The position numbers and the translations under genes were made by a program. Below are positions 22,977 through 36,930 of a DNA stretch of 64,000 nt, one piece after another. Within the stretch, counting starts at the first letter, position 1. Every line of letters starts with the position of its first letter. A model generated the notes under the pieces. It saw only the letters and a list, made by a program, of their open reading frames with translations. It ran no database searches and had not been told where the DNA came from. This stretch comes from Acanthochromis polyacanthus (taxonomy: Eukaryota; Chordata; Actinopteri; Pomacentridae), in NCBI RefSeq assembly GCF_021347895.1, contig NC_067125.1:25337621-25401620 (forward strand), in the 5' to 3' direction.

Positions 22977-25860
22977 CCAGATTTTTTACATGTCAACTGA
23001 ATCAATAGTCAACACTTTTTAAAAAAAAAAAAAAGCAGTCAAATTGAAGATGGGGCATTCGATGAATAAAGGTGGAATGACCCAACTTCATATCCATAAA
23101 ATATGAATCAAGAGTTCCACAGTAGCTGCCAATGACTAGAAACTCCTTAAGAAGTGACAAATTGAACTTTTCTTCTACAAACGTCTGAAATTTAGGTTCC
23201 CATGTTCTCCAAATGACTCAGTAAGGCTTTCAGAATCCATATTTTGGATGCCAATGAATTTGGTGAGGAGAAATCATCTATAAATGGCATAGATTCAAAC
23301 AAATTTGTCCAAGATTGGTAGCAAGCAACTGAAGCAAGAAAAAGTCTCCAAGAAGACCAAATTTCATCCCAGGATCTGCCAGTAACTCTAGCAACTGTTG
23401 GTGTTGAGTATCTTTCTTGTTAACTTTGGTGTCGTGACAGTTTTCTATATATTTGTTTGTTTCTTTTTTACATACGGCTGGATCTCTGCTCTGGTTGAAA
23501 ACATGGCTGTCCTCTTGGTCTCTGTCAGAGTCTGAAACACACAAAGAAACATTAATAATGTTAATGCTTTTCTCTTTAGACGTCAGGAAAGTGTTGCTCA
23601 TTCTTCGAGTCTTTGTCAAACAACATAAAAGGATGAAAGTGGAAATCCAGTTCCTGTATTTACTCCGCTGATCTTCTTGCAGATAAAAGTCCATAAACAC
23701 GAGTAGCCAAATCTGCCCAGTAACTTCAGGATCCTTTAAAGAGGAGAAAAATGGATCGAAGTAGGAAAGGAAGTTAATTGTTCTGCAAGAGCTTTGACGG
23801 ATTTGTGTGTTCGCTTTCATATATTTTCTATTGTTCAGTCTGTCAGTGTTTTAATAAAGCATCACAGTTAATAACTTCTAGAGGAAAAGAAGATGGGAAA
23901 ATGTCCAGGGATTGATAGAACACCTAAAAACCTGTGTTCAGAATTTGTTTATTCAAGTACATAATAAATAAATAAAATCCCAAAGAAAATAATATCAAAT
24001 CTGTATTTTCTTTACATTTCGCAGCACTGCACAAATATTTACCTGAAGTTCAGAAAAGCCTTTATTGGAAAGTGAGTTCCAGTACTAACCGTTATGACAC
24101 AGTTAAAGCGTCTTCTACTAAATTTTTTAATATGTTTGCCAATTTAAAAATCTATGATTGTAATTATGAAAGAAATAAATGTTTTAAAATCTGTTAAATA
24201 TTCTGAAAGTATTGTTGGAAAAAACCTTTTTCTGTAAATAATGAGCTTAAAAACTTGACTGCACATTTGTTTTGCAAATGTAAAATAGTATCAGGAACTG
24301 AAAATCACAAAGAAAAAAAAGTGCTTTCTTTAGCAATAAATAAAATAAAATTAAAACATGGTTGGTTCAACCAGATTTTTTTTAAAAAAACAACTTAAAA
24401 ATTAATATCAAATTTATGTAATTTAATGACATTGGCTTAATTTAATTTTTTAAATGTTTGCTTGCGTTTATAATTATGGAAACGATAATAAATATCATGG
24501 TTCGAGTCAGATGTGAAAAAAAATTAAAAATCATGAAAACACTGTTGGAACAACTCGTTTTTGAATAATCAGCACAAAACTTTGAGTGCACAATAAATTT
24601 CTGCAGATTTGTTTTGCAAACTGAAACGTGAAATAAAATCAGGAGTGGTTTTAGAAAATGCTGCTTAGTGGACATTTGATTACATAAAGCTCTGAGTATG
24701 TGAAGGAGGACAGCCGCCACCAGCGACATGCCAGCAAAACATAACGGTGTCATGTGACGCTAAATTAGCCTCTGTAGCGTGCTTACGAAAATGTAACGTC
24801 AGGCATTGGTGTCAGGCCCGAGCATATGGAGCTGCAGGCTCTGATATGGAGGCATGAGGCCTCCGGCGGTCTTCACATTCTTTCCGTCGACTCGGTCGTT
24901 CCTTCACACCAGCTGGTCGGGTTCAAACCGTCTGCACAAGCCTCCATCCACACTCTGAGGGAACCAACTAGACAAATCTTTGCACAATAAACCTCAATTT
25001 GATGGACGTCATTGGCACTAAAAAGTGGAAAATGTGGGTATAAAGGTGTGATATATTCAGCAGCTGAAGCTTCACGTCACCTCAGGACAAGGAGGACTCC
25101 ATATAAGTAAAAAGAGCAGAGTTGGATATAAAGTTTGAGCTCATCATCTTGAACTGAATCCCAGTGAAACAGACTCTCTGCATTTCAAAAGATGCTGCAA
25201 AAAATGAACAAGTTAAGCTTCTTACTGTCTGTAACCTGCAGCAGTGACGCAGTAGAAATCTGCTTTATTTATGTGCCATTGCAGCAAGTTTCCACCTTTA
25301 CTTCTCAGATGGTGCACAAACATTAGGAACCACTAAAAACAGAAATCAGCAGAGATCATGACGCTGTTGCATGTAAACTGTGGAAACAAACTACTTTAAA
25401 CCAGACTGAGAGTCGACCGCTGACCTGATTCTGCCGTTTTTCTTCCACATGCTTTGATTCTGACATGTGAGGCCGTCAGACTGTTTTCATAAGAGTTTGA
25501 TATTCGGCTCACATCGTCCACCTGCTCGCCACAAACAGCTGATCTAAGCTGGAAAAGCAGTAACGAAGCAGCAGGAACCACTGAAGTTAAGCGTTTGGTA
25601 CACTCACTATAAAATGCAGGTTTAGTTCAGAAACTTACAGAACAGAAAGTCTGAAACAAGAAACTGTCTATCAGAATGCTCAAACAGTTTTAGTGTGAAT
25701 TCATAGCTGCAGGGTAAAGACTCTACAGATTTAAAGAAAAATCCAGTCACAGCATTGTTAGGATGAGTTGGGTTGAGGTAATAATGTTGGCATTTCTGCT
25801 AATTTAAACTGATATTTGAACGTTAGTCGATTTAAACCTCATTTCAAGTTGAGGGAACTT
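22977..25860. other. Non-coding stretch, no gene recognised
   Basis: I see no splice-supported coding frame here. Positions 23940-24660 are AT-rich with degenerate internal repetition (phrases such as GGAACAACTTG...TTTTTGAATAATCAGC) like that at 25860-27130. The 180-codon minus frame at 23820-23278 has no recognisable motif and ordinary intergenic composition. Confidence 0.5.
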
Positions 25861-27130
25861 AAAATTTGATTTCATGTCCTTCCTACTTAACACTGGAGCA
25901 ACCTTATTTTCAAAGTGCATGACACCGAAACATCCTTTAAACAACACAGAAATATTTTTTGGAATAACTCAACTTTCGGTGAATAATCAACCTAAAAGCT
26001 AAAAACTAAAGTCAAGTTGAGGTAAATTTGAAGAAATTGGTTCTAAAACGATGTTTAACTTTAAATTGAATTCAGGGTTTTGGTTCCTAACAAAAAAAAT
26101 TCAGGTAATTTAATTTTTAAAATGTTTGCCAACTTAAAAACCCGTGCTCATGATTATGGCATTTAGGGAAATAACATTATAACATCTTTTAAATATTATG
26201 GAAATGTCAGGAGGAATAACTACATTTTTATGAACAATCAACATCAAAACTGAATTCAAGCTGAGGTAACTTAATGTTGAGTTTCCTCAATTTATTTACT
26301 TTTTTTTTTTTTAATTTACCAACTAAAAACCTCAGAAAAAAAAAAACACTAAAAATTTTTTTTAACCTTGAAATTGTAGTTGGAACAACTTGACTTTTAT
26401 TATAATCAACTATATATTATAATAATCAGCTAAAAAGCCTAAGCCCAGACTGAAGATGAGGTAACTTAATGAAATTAGCTTGAGAACTTCATGTTTCTTC
26501 ACTGTGAGGTCAGGAATTCCGCTTTCCTCAATGTGACATGAGGCATTTAGTTACAAAACAGCAAAAATAAGTAGATAATAAACTAATAGATAAATTACAA
26601 TTTTAAAATAAATAAATATTCAACATGGCAATAATAGTTGAAACAATTAGATTTTTTTTTACATTTTTAATTAATTATTTTTAAATCAATAATCCACTTA
26701 AAAACCTAAAGTCAAGATGAGGTCACTTAACAAAAATAGCCTGGTATTTAAGTATGAAACAGCTAAATAAATACATATTAAAATGGAAATACTAGCTGGA
26801 ACAACTTGATTTTTTTACTTTCTAATTTGATGCAATTTATTTATTCAATGATCCGCCTACAAGCCTAAACTAAAGATGAAGTAACTAAATGAATTTCTTT
26901 TTTATACACTACCTATAACCCTACTTCATTAACATTTAAGTCGTTTATTTTTCTTTTTAAATTAATGTGAATTGTAATTATAGTCGCTGAATACACAACA
27001 CTGAAAAAAAAAATCTTTGAAATATTATAGAAATACCAGTTGAAACAGCTGGATTTTAATGAATAAATATTCAACCTGGAAATACTAGTTGAATCAGCTT
27101 GATTTTTTTTTTTATGAATAATCAACTTAA
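25860..27130. repeat. Degenerate AT-rich tandem array
   Basis: Diverged units contain, in the same order, TATGGAAATACCAGTTGAA, CAACTTGATTTTTTATGAAT, AATCAACTTAAAAACCTAAA and GATGAGGTAACTTAATGAA (each with variation). They recur about five to seven times at irregular spacing near 130-150 bp. The same phrases appear in shorter form around 24180-24600. This is old satellite-like sequence without coding potential. Confidence 0.6.
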
Positions 27131-28199
27131 ATACTTGTTTCTATGCTACCATCATTCAGTAAATGGTAAATAAAAATACATTTGATTGTAAAGGAAAACC
27201 TGCTTCCTCTGACTCAACACAGTTTGTTGGTTGAACATATTTTTCTTCAGAAGTTGGCTGAACTCAATAAGTTTATCCAGAGCAAATGATGTCTGTTTAA
27301 ATGATGAACAGAGTCCTGTCAATAGGAATTATTTGAAAGACTTCATTACTGACTAAATGTGTGGAAGCTCAGTTCAGGAATCCCTCCTCATTGTGATCTC
27401 TGTTTTAGGGGAGTGAATGTCGGGTGGTGTCAGCTGGACGTGGAGCTGTCCGGGCGGGTCGGAGCTATCGGGTGTCTAACGGGTCACATAGCAGACATTC
27501 ACTACAGAATAGATGAAGCTCTGGAGACACTTTAGACAAGACCGATACCATCTGAAGTGATGAGACATGAAGAGTAGCAGGATTCATAACACACGACTCC
27601 ACTCAGAGCTATTTGTTTGTCCTGCCTCATGACACATAAAAATCTACTTTTTCACACTGAGATTCATAATTTTGACAGAAAATGTGCCAGACAATGAAGT
27701 TTTGTCCACCAGCTCATCAAGTGGACATTCAGCTGACCACATCAAAGCTTTCTGACTAATATTTCTGCGCTGAGTGACTCATATTTTATTACTTTCAGCA
27801 GCGACAGGTGCAGCTCCACACTGAAGGCTGCAAGAGGCACTCAGAGTATAAAGGAGCAGCTGTGCTGCATTAAAATAGAGCGTAAATAGCTGCACAGAAA
27901 TCATCGTCTCCCCTGTCAGAATGGTAGTTTTTAGATAAAAAAAATATAGAACTTTTATCATCAGTATTAATCTGCAATACTACTTTTATCAATAGCTTGT
28001 GCAACATCAGTGGTTGTATCATGTGTAGCATTTTATTTTATGTGAAATATTCTCATTTCTCAGCTGTAATATTTCAGTTTAATGTGTAATAATTCATTAT
28101 GATTTGCAGCATTCTGATTATACGTGCAATATTTCACTTTCATGTACAGGATTGTTGCTATATCTCAAATTTTTCAGGTGCAATCTTTCATTTTCATGT

Positions 28200-28425
28200 T
28201 ATATTACTTATTACATCTGGATAATTGCCAGCATTAATTTATATTGTTCTATTCCATTCTATAGCTTATTAATTCTATTTCATGCATGTATCACATGTAT
28301 CACACTTTTTCTTATTGCTTTTCTACTTTTAAGGCGATCAATTTCTTATGTTATGTCGTTTTGGGTTTTTTGAGCGATACCCGGCACAAAAGCTTCCTTC
28401 AGGATTAATGAAGTTTTATCACATC
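28200..28425 (+). mobile_element. Possible non-LTR retroposon 3' tail
   Basis: The region ends with CCGGCACAAAAGCTTCCTTC then AGGATTAATGAAGTTTTATC, which resembles the fish non-LTR terminus with its 'cttcgggattaataaagtttatc' end. A similar phrase (GGCACAGGAATTTCCTTCAG) recurs at 28580-28605. Divergence is high, so this is a weak call. Confidence 0.35.
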
Positions 28426-29264
28426 TTAAACTGCGGGTAGCTGAATATTAAACATTCAAATGAAAGTTCTAATTAAATTAATGTTTTTCATCTTTGAATT
28501 TGAGCTGGAAACTGAGAAAAACAGTAAATCAGTTTTAAAATCTCATGGTTTAAGTTTGGAAAAAGCATCTCAGCGATATCTGGCACAGGAATTTCCTTCA
28601 GGACAGAAAGTTTTAACTTTTATGTTTTTTTTAAAAATCCAAATGAAAATTTACCTCACCTATGAAGGAGAAAGCACAATATTGCAGGTATAAAGCACCA
28701 ACAAGGTCAGCTGCAGCTAAATTTGCACAAAACTTTGGCTTAAGATTTAAATTTCAGCTTTAAACTACAGCTTTCATATTAAGCTTGAACCTTTAGCCTT
28801 AAATTTCAGCTTTAAACTGCAGCTTTAAACTGCAGCTCTGTGTGGCAGCAGACGGACGGACGGACGGCAGCAGGTGGAACTCCCTGGATGGAGCTGAGGA
28901 ATGGAGGGAAGGAGGAGGTGAAGATTTGAAATGCCTGCAGCTCGTCTTATTATAGGTCAGTTTAACATGTGCAGACCTCCACTGATCAACCTGCTGCTCT
29001 AGTGGTGTCCTGAGGAGGTATTTTTAACGATAATGAAAAGCTTAATGTTTGTCAACACATCAGAACAGAGCCTTGTAGATTATTTTAAAGTACATTTCCA
29101 ACATGCAACATCTTCATCAGCAAATATTTCAACTTCATTTCAGAGAAATTTACCTTCAGTTCAGTGTATTATAATAAGTAAATTAGCGGTTTACTTTTGT
29201 GATTTCTATCAAGGTGAATTTACTTTAAACAGGTGTCCTGATTTTGGCAAAAATGAGGTTTCCT

Positions 29265-29855
29265 GCACTTTTAGCATTGTGTGTTTTTTCTGATCTTTGT
29301 GCTTCAACTCAGTCGCTGTTTTCTTTCTGTAAGATTACAGAGCAAAGAAAAGGGAAAAAAAATACGTCTGATGACAACAGTGAGGTTTTCATTTCACACT
29401 GAGGTTAAGCAAATATCTAAGCAGGGAAAATTGTACATTTCTACTCGACTTTCCCTAAAATTGAGCTGCAGCAATGGTCGTTTGAGAGGAATTAAATGAT
29501 TTAAGTGGACAATAATTTTACATGTAAACTTAATTAGGATAATTTTACTCTAATTGCATGTTTGACCACTGTGGTTTTGTACTTTTGTGCTGCAACTCAA
29601 CTGCAGTTTTCTTCCAGTTTGATTACAAAATAAAGAAAAGGAAAAAAAAAAAAAACACACGGCTGATGACAAAATCAGGTTTTGTGTTTTACACTTTGGG
29701 TAAAATTTATACCAAAATTTGAAAAATTGGAAACTTAAACTTGACTTTCCTTAAAACTAAGCTGCAGAAATACTAATTTGAGATGAATTCAATGAATAAA
29801 GTAACACTAATTTTACTTGTAAACTTAATTAGGATAAATTGAATACAATTGCGTG
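29265..29855. repeat. Tandem duplication, period ~294 bp, two copies
   Basis: Shared phrases appear in order in both halves: TTTGTGCT.CAACTCA, TTTTCTT.C.GT.TGATTACA, AAAGAAAAGGGAAAAAAAA, CTGATGACAA, CTGAGCTGCAG.AAT and GTAAACTTAATTAGGATAA (29528 and 29822). Each copy includes a poly-A run that mimics a retroposon tail, but the homology extends across the whole unit. Confidence 0.75.
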
Positions 29856-30045
29856 CGACTAATTTGATGCAATTTGTTTACGTTGCTTCCAAAAATGGAA
29901 AAGCTGCTGGAACCCATTCAGGGATCAATGTCTTTGTTAAATGTGCCTCCAAATCCAGACACAGAAATGGAAATTAAATGGAAATTTAGTCACAAATGAG
30001 TCGATGTGATACAGTTTTGATCTGACAGTTACTCTGAATTTCATT

Positions 30046-30301
30046 TACAGTGCCGTGAAAAAGTATTTGCCCCCTTCTCAAATTCATATTTTTTTTAAAG
30101 TATCTGTTTTTCACACAGGGCCAGGTAGCTTTGAATAGCTTTTTTTTGTCCGTAATAAATAAAATCATCATTTAAAAACTGCATTTTGTATTTACTTGGG
30201 TTATCTTTGTCTGATATTTACATTTGTTTGATGATTTAAACATCAAAATGGGGAAAATATGAAAAAAAAAATACCAATTTGAGCTTTTTCTTGCCACTGT
30301 A
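30046..30301. mobile_element. Small TA-flanked MITE (CAGTGCCGTGAAAAAGTATT family)
   Basis: The left end is TACAGTGCCGTGAAAAAGTA then TTTGCCCCC. The right end is CTTTTTCTTGCCACTGTA, the diverged inverse of it. The TA duplication and the CAGTG start match a well-known non-autonomous Tc1-like family of fish. There is no coding frame within its 256 bp. Confidence 0.75.
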
Positions 30302-32039
30302 AATGTGCTGACATGTTTATCCGACTCCTCTGCGTTCGAATAAAGCAGCGTGCTCGTCTTCTCCTAAACAATGGGCCTTCAGAGGACAAAAACCCAGTCC
30401 AGTGGGGTTGTGAAAAGCAGATTTCACCTCAAATAAATGAAAGAATAAGAGGTCTGGGTTGTCGAGCTGTTGGTATTCTCGCCGCGGCGCAGATCAACAT
30501 CAAACGTTCATCTTCTCTCCACTCAGCCTCTCTGGCTGTTTACACTCCGACAGACCCCAGATCTGATCACAGGGCTTTGTACCGAGAGTCAAAATGACAA
30601 AACCATGAGAAACATCCAGCAGGGCGAATCAAGAAAGGAACAAACAAGTGAACACATGCTTCACGTCGGGAACGCTGCACGACTCCTGGACTATTTTTAA
30701 ACACATGCCGCCTTGTAAATGTAAATGAATCCAGCCGGTGTAAAATGTTTAAATTCCTGATACGTAGCTAAAGAGCCTCTCTTCTGAGCGCGTTGTTGCT
30801 GTCGGCCTGTAACAGCCGCTGGATTAACTTGTCTCCAGCTGACTTGATAACGAGGAAGGGTTTGTGGAGTGGAGGAGACGGCTTAAACTGGGCCTGACAG
30901 CACCTTTTGAAGAGCAAAAAAAAAAAAAAAAAGCTGCTTCTGCAAGTTTTACATGCAAATCATTTGACAGCTTTTTATCTACATACACTGGGATTAATTG
31001 TAGTCACAGTGAGGAGAAACATCCCTGCAAGATTTCCGTTTTTGTGACCTTACATGCAACCTTAAACATCGACAATCTACCCACTGACTTCAAGCATTAG
31101 TGCTATGAAGAAGCCTCTCAGTGTTCTGCAAAAGTGTGCACAAATAAATAACAGCAGAGTGACTCACGTACGTCCTCGGTTCGTCTCCTAAAACAGCTGA
31201 TCCCTGTAAACAGCTGCCCGTTTCCTCGTTCATTCTCCGTTTTCACTACTTCTTCTATTGCATGAGCAGAGCAGCAGCTTCAAAATAAAGTGTGGAAAGA
31301 AATAATTCTCGCCCTGAAAACCCACCCAAAAACTCACCTCGGTTTATCAAAGCTGCATATTTAGAAGTTTTTTTTCTATTAAATCAACCCTTTCCGGCCT
31401 TAAACAGCTTAGAAACACCACTACGCTGCTCTTTCTTGAAGTTGCAGAAACATGAAGTCCCCGCTTCCTGTCCGGTGCACCTCGAGCACTCCAGCTCACC
31501 AACATCTCCACTCTGATGCAGTAAAACTACGTTATTCTGCTGAAAAAGGCAAGTGGTAATATTGGAGTCATTTAACTGAACATATTGGAACCACTAACTC
31601 ATTCTGAGGAAGATCAGGATGCATTATTCTGTATAAAACCATGAAAGTCTGGATCTGTGTTTTTGACAGTCATTGATGGGTTTTAAGGTGGAACTTTCAC
31701 ACATTAGATGCCTTTAAACATACAAAAAAAGATACCATACACACATGTTAACAGGGTAAAAAACTCACATTTTCACCAGCTACAGTCTTTAAAACCTTGA
31801 TAAGGGTGTCCTGAGATACCATTAAGCTTTTTTTTCTCCAAAACTGCCACCTTTGAATAATAAAAAACAAAACAAAGCAAAAAACAAGAAATTCCATGAT
31901 GGCTTTTGTAGAATTGAAGTCCAGCTTATGATCTGTGACATAACATAAGCTTAAGTCAGGTTAATCCCCATAATTAAACATGTTCCAGGGTCTTAGCCTC
32001 AGTATTTATAATGATTAGGTTATAATAATTATAAAAATA
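30302..32039. other. Non-coding stretch, no feature recognised
   Basis: No exon with good splice sites and no repeat ends were found. There is a poly-A run at about 30917-30935. Confidence 0.5.
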
Positions 32040-32290
32040 ACATTGAAGATCACATGATTGTGATCCTACTACAAATCTAACGCTGTGGACTTATCAGGAC
32101 TTATCGGTCCAAAACGATACAAAGAACAACTGATTAAATTGTGGGGGTGTTTCTGAGTCCCATCAATTCCCACCGCCTGCTACATACTTAGGTCACGTGA
32201 TTCGGTATCCGTACATAACATACACATGCAGAACACACACCTGTGCTCAGCGCAAGGTCATTTTTTATTGAAGATTTCATCCGTCGGAAA
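32040..32290 (-). repeat. Dispersed repeat, copy A (inverse of 43430-43620)
   Basis: The segment with AATTGTGGGGGTGTTTCTGA then GTCCCATCAATTCCC and CTACATACTTAGGTCACGTG is the reverse complement of 43440-43560. The downstream part (TTCGGTATCCGTACATAACA then CCTGTGCTCAGC) is the reverse complement of 54120-54200. Family unknown; there is no coding frame. Confidence 0.7.
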
Positions 32291-33739
32291 TCGTACAAAG
32301 ACTCGGCAACCTTGGTGGAGAACTGCTCTGAGTGCTTCTCTTGTTCCGTATGTGGTCATTCATAGTTTCTGTGAGAATCTAAAATGTAAACAGTCATTAA
32401 AATAAAGAAAACATTACATGAGAAGGCTAGACTTTTGGCTGGTAGTGCACACCATATATTTTGTGCTGTAGAAAAACACTCTAACTTGACTTCCAGCTTC
32501 AATGCAGCACATGAAAGCGGTTCTCATCATCCATCCAGTGACCTCTACACACCGACTTTGACACCTAATTCCTGAACACACTGAGCTCCAAGTCAGGCCT
32601 CCCCCCCCTTCTTTCTCTGCTCTCTTTTTGTGTCGGAACAACAATGACTCTCCACTTCAGCATCGAGACGGTACTTGTCAGGAGAAGTCTGCCGTCTGTA
32701 AGAGAGGCCGACGGCTGTGATTGTGATCCATCTGGGGGACGTGACGATGGGATGTGAGCTGAATAGTCGCTGCTGTCCTGCTCTGACTTCCAGCTGCAGC
32801 CTGGTGAAACCGACCCCGCTGCTCTAATCCTGCTCCTAAGCCTATTAAGAGATGGACAAGTTAATGATGTTATAGTTGGCACCTTAACGGACGCGCTGCA
32901 GCGTCAGGTGTCCGCCCAAAGAAAACACCAAAACCAATCCGGCCTTTGAGATTTCTTTGACATCACGCTCGGCAGCAGCACATGACGGACAGCTGAGGAC
33001 GCGTTTGTGACAGAGGTATTATCAGCACCGGGCCAGATAGACAGAAATATGTTTTCTCCTCACGTCCTTATGTAAGAGTTCACACACGGAGGAAATACCG
33101 AAACACACTCTCACAATTGGTGGCAGTCTCAGCAGATAACGCCAAGCTTAGTGGGTCTAAATTTAGGGACAATGAGGAGGAAAACTGTTTCTATTCTGGG
33201 CTGTAAATACTTCCACAAACAACACGAGACTCTGGAGGCAGATTTGACAAGGCAAAAAGTGGCAGAAAAGAGGCTGGAAAGTGACAGGAAGGCAGCCATG
33301 TTTGCACCAATGCGTGTACGGACACATCACTGCGTCTCCACGGCAACCACTGCTCAAACAGCGCAGGACTCTAAGGCCAGAGACTCAAATATAAATAATT
33401 ATCAGACACGTTTTGGCAGAGAACGGCGGGCGTGAACAGTTAAAGGGTCGGTTTACCTGAAACGAAACCAGCTTCAGCAGCCGTTAACGCAGCAAGTCGT
33501 GTTGTTGTGGTGATTTAAGGTTCGTACGAGGGGCTCTGCGTTTTATCCAGTTAACAAGGACATCGTCTCTGGAAAGAGGTCTGATTTTGCACTGCAAAAG
33601 GTCACGACGTTACATAACCTGATGTGTTTTTAAGGGAGAAGCCTCTGTGCTTTATCAGAGGTGTGAAAGTTGAAAGACTGCCAGAAAAGGAGGATCTGAG
33701 GGAAAGATGTTGCTGCACTTTAAAATATCATGTAAAACT

Positions 33740-34480
33740 TTAAAAAATAAGGCTGAACATGAATCCTTTTGAGTTGTGACAAACAAAAAATTCTTAGTTT
33801 TTTTCCTGTTAGATCAAACCAATTAAAAATTAGCCTTGATCAGGATGTTTTTTTTTAGTTGATTAATTCTAAAAATTTGTAGCATTTCAACTTTATTAAA
33901 AAAAAAAGAATCTTCAAATGTCATTTATTTAATTACCATAAATATGAGCACAAGTTTTTAATTTGGCAATTTTTAAAAAAGGAAATGCTATGATTATAAA
34001 CAAGCTTTTAAGCTGGTGAATGTGCTCATAATTATGGTAATTTTTTATATTTAAACATTTGTGAAGTTTTTAAGTTGGCAAATTTTTAAGAAAATGAAAA
34101 AAATAAGTACAGCTATAATGGACACAAGTTTTAAAGTTCACTAATTATTTTTAAGAAATGCTAAAAAAAATTAATTACTATAAAGAGGAATGCAAGTTTT
34201 TAAACAATTGGAAGAAATAATTACAATAATTATGAACACGAGTTTTGAAGTTGGCAAATTTTTTTGAAAGAAATATTCTAATTATGAACACATTTTTTAA
34301 GCTGCCAAATATTTACAAAATAGGAAGAAAAAAAATCCATACAATTAGACATGCAAGCTTGGAAGTCAGCAATTTTTAAACAGTTAAAAAACACAATTAC
34401 AATAATTATGGCCACAATTTCTTAAATTTGCTCATTTAAAAAAAGTGGCTGTGAGCTACAGATTTTTAAAGAAAATATGA
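33740..34480. repeat. Degenerate ~65-bp tandem repeats, AT-rich
   Basis: The phrase AATTATGAACACAAGTTTTTAAGTTGGCAAATTTTTAAGAAA, described in parts (ATAATTATG, ACACAAGTTTTTAA, TTGGCAAATTTTT), recurs about eight times with substitutions and indels. It is noncoding. Confidence 0.6.
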
Positions 34481-34489
34481 AGTTCATCT

Positions 34490-34556
34490 TCGCCCGAGTC
34501 AGCTGGGATAGGCTCCAGGAAAAAGCAGTGTATAGAGAATGGATGGATGGATATAA
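34490..34556 (+). mobile_element. 3' end fragment of the retroposon seen at 50.5 kb
   Basis: CGCCCGAGTCAGCTGGGATA then GGCTCCAG, AGTGTATAGAGAATGGATGG matches the terminus at 50765-50845, including the GGAT tail. It is a 5'-truncated copy, as expected for non-LTR retroposition. Confidence 0.7.
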
Positions 34557-36699
34557 AGGTCATCTCTTTTTTTTTTTTTTTATTGTGCTGTTCCTCCAAA
34601 ATAACCTTCACAAGCTACATTATGTCCTCAATAACTGAATACTGATCATAAAAACACACATTTTCTACATCTGGACTCTGAACACTGCCAGAAGGTTTAA
34701 GTTCTGCATCATTCTGGAGCAAAACGGTAAAATAACGTTCAACAGGTGAACGTAAACGCAGTAAAAGCTGCAGCACACACAGTCTGAGCAACGTGGCACC
34801 CAGTCAGCAGGGATTTCATTCCCACTGAGGCTGGAGATTTCAGAGGCGTTGCTGCTGCTGCGATTCTCCCCAGATAACAGCGGCGTAACGTCCAACCCAT
34901 TCAAGATGATTGAGATAGATCCCAGCATGTTTCCTGAACGCTGGAGACATCTGATGAACCAAACCCGACACACCCGCAGGCGTCCGCCGCTGGACGGGAA
35001 ATGTCTCCATGTAAACAGGAAAAAGGAGATATTTTTGACAGATTCACTCCTCACACGGTGAACCTCACACACAGAAACATAAATCTGATCATGTGAGGAT
35101 TAAAAAAACTGCCTCAGACTCAGCAAATAAACTCATTTCAGCAGGATCCCAAACGTTAAATGTCATGAGCTCTGCAGTCGTTTGTTTACACGAGTCTTCC
35201 TTCCTGCTAAATCCTCTCAGCGTTCCGGTGTTCAAACAGGGAAGTTCACGCTCTTTCCTACGTCAAGCGCCACTTCCTCACCAGGTCTGCCCTCTTGAAG
35301 CCACAAAAATCCACCCGCAACCCCACTTGACCCTGTAAACGCTGCTCTAAAACCCACTCCACCCAGAGTTTGTTGCCAGGAAGCTGCTATCATCATCCAT
35401 CATTTGGTTCCTGACGTCATTTACGCTCAGCTCCGGGGGTCCACACACAAATATCACCTTCATTTTCCACACAGATCCCAAACCAACATCAAACAGCATT
35501 CATTTAGATGTTCATGATGTCTCCAAAACGTTCTAAAACCTGCACCTAAGCTCACGTTCACACACATTTAAAAGAGAGGATATTTTAGCCTCGGTGTTAC
35601 TAATTCCACAACTGCATGGAAGTGGAATAATAAATCAATAAAAGACCATTTTTGAGGGGATTTTCGACTCTCAGGGAAGCACAAATACATTTTTTTGTTC
35701 ATGGTGCTGAGCTGCAGACACAGAAGAAGTGAATTCAGGACACACATTATGGTAATTGTTCAATAAATGATGAAGATAATGTTACAGGAAATTAAAAAAT
35801 ATACAAAAATCACCAAGGAATGCAAGACTTCTGACCTCATACCTCAAGGAAGATCGTGGATCTGTATTTTTTTACACAGATATTGAGGAAAAAAGGATTG
35901 CAAATTTGATTAAGGGTCTGACAAGCACTCAGAACTGCTTTAAAAAAGTTTTACAGTATTTGTTCAGTTTATTTCATGGACTATAAGGCATGTTCACAGC
36001 AGTCTGACTCCTGGGGTGCAGACTTTGAATAGATGTCTTCCATTTCTGCCATCTCTGTGCTACTGTTTTGAAAATGCAACTTTTACAAAGATCTGGATTG
36101 TGCAAAAAGTCAGGAGTGTTTGGTTCTGCTGGTGAATCTCTGCATATGTAAATGTTCCAAACATTTCTGCACCATCACTGCATTTTGGATTTAGCTCCAC
36201 CCAGTTGGGATTGGATTAGAGAAAGAAACAAACAAATCAGAGGGTTTTTCCTTGATGCAAATGTGCCTAAAAGTAACATCAATAGAGAAGTTTTGTGTTT
36301 TTGCAAAATATGGCCGGTGGTTTGGAATTTTTATTGCAGATTTCCTAAATTATTTCAAATTACTAGTGATCCCCAGGTGTCAATAGTCCTCTGGGATAAT
36401 CAGGATTTAGACTAAAAACATGCTACACTTGATAGTATTTAATTCTAAATGTCAAATTCCTATAATTTAGTTTGAGAATTTACTCTTCTGATGGGTTTTA
36501 CTATTTCTTCAGATGAGGCTCCTCCTGAATTAGCATCCAAAATGTTCTTTTATTTAGAATTTCCAACACAGCTTTCATGATTATGAAGAAAAGACGCAGA
36601 TAAAACTAGAAAATCTTGAAACAACTAATAAAAAAAATCACCTCAAATCACTCAGCAGAATGATGATGAGGTGCAGCAGACCATTCTGCAGCACCCACA
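34557..36699. other. Non-coding stretch, no feature recognised
   Basis: A poly-T run lies at about 34568-34582. No supported exon or transposon end was found. Confidence 0.5.
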
Positions 36700-36930
36700 C
36701 ACTGCTATGATTACGAATATTAGCTTTATTTTCACATTGTACCTTTTGTACTCTATTTTATTGCCAATACCAACAATTTTTGCACCTTTTTCTTGGACAT
36801 ACCAGCAGTTTTGGCCAATGACTGCACATTTTTTTGTACATTTTTCTTGAATTTAACACATGTGAGCTATTGGATGTGTTGAATTTCACCAAAGGAATGA
36901 ATAAAGTATCTTTCTATCTATCGCTCAATA
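36700..36930 (+). mobile_element. 3' tail of a non-LTR retroposon
   Basis: TTTGCACCTTTTTCTTGGAC, ACATGTGAGCTATTGGATGT and AAGGAATGAATAAAGTATCT followed by TTCTATCTATC form the typical fish non-LTR 3' end with a short TCTA tail. It is related in style to 21790-21985. Confidence 0.55.

Noticed and set aside
23278..23820. 180-codon minus-strand frame
   Set aside because: No motif, no splice context and ordinary intergenic composition; length alone is not enough in this AT content.
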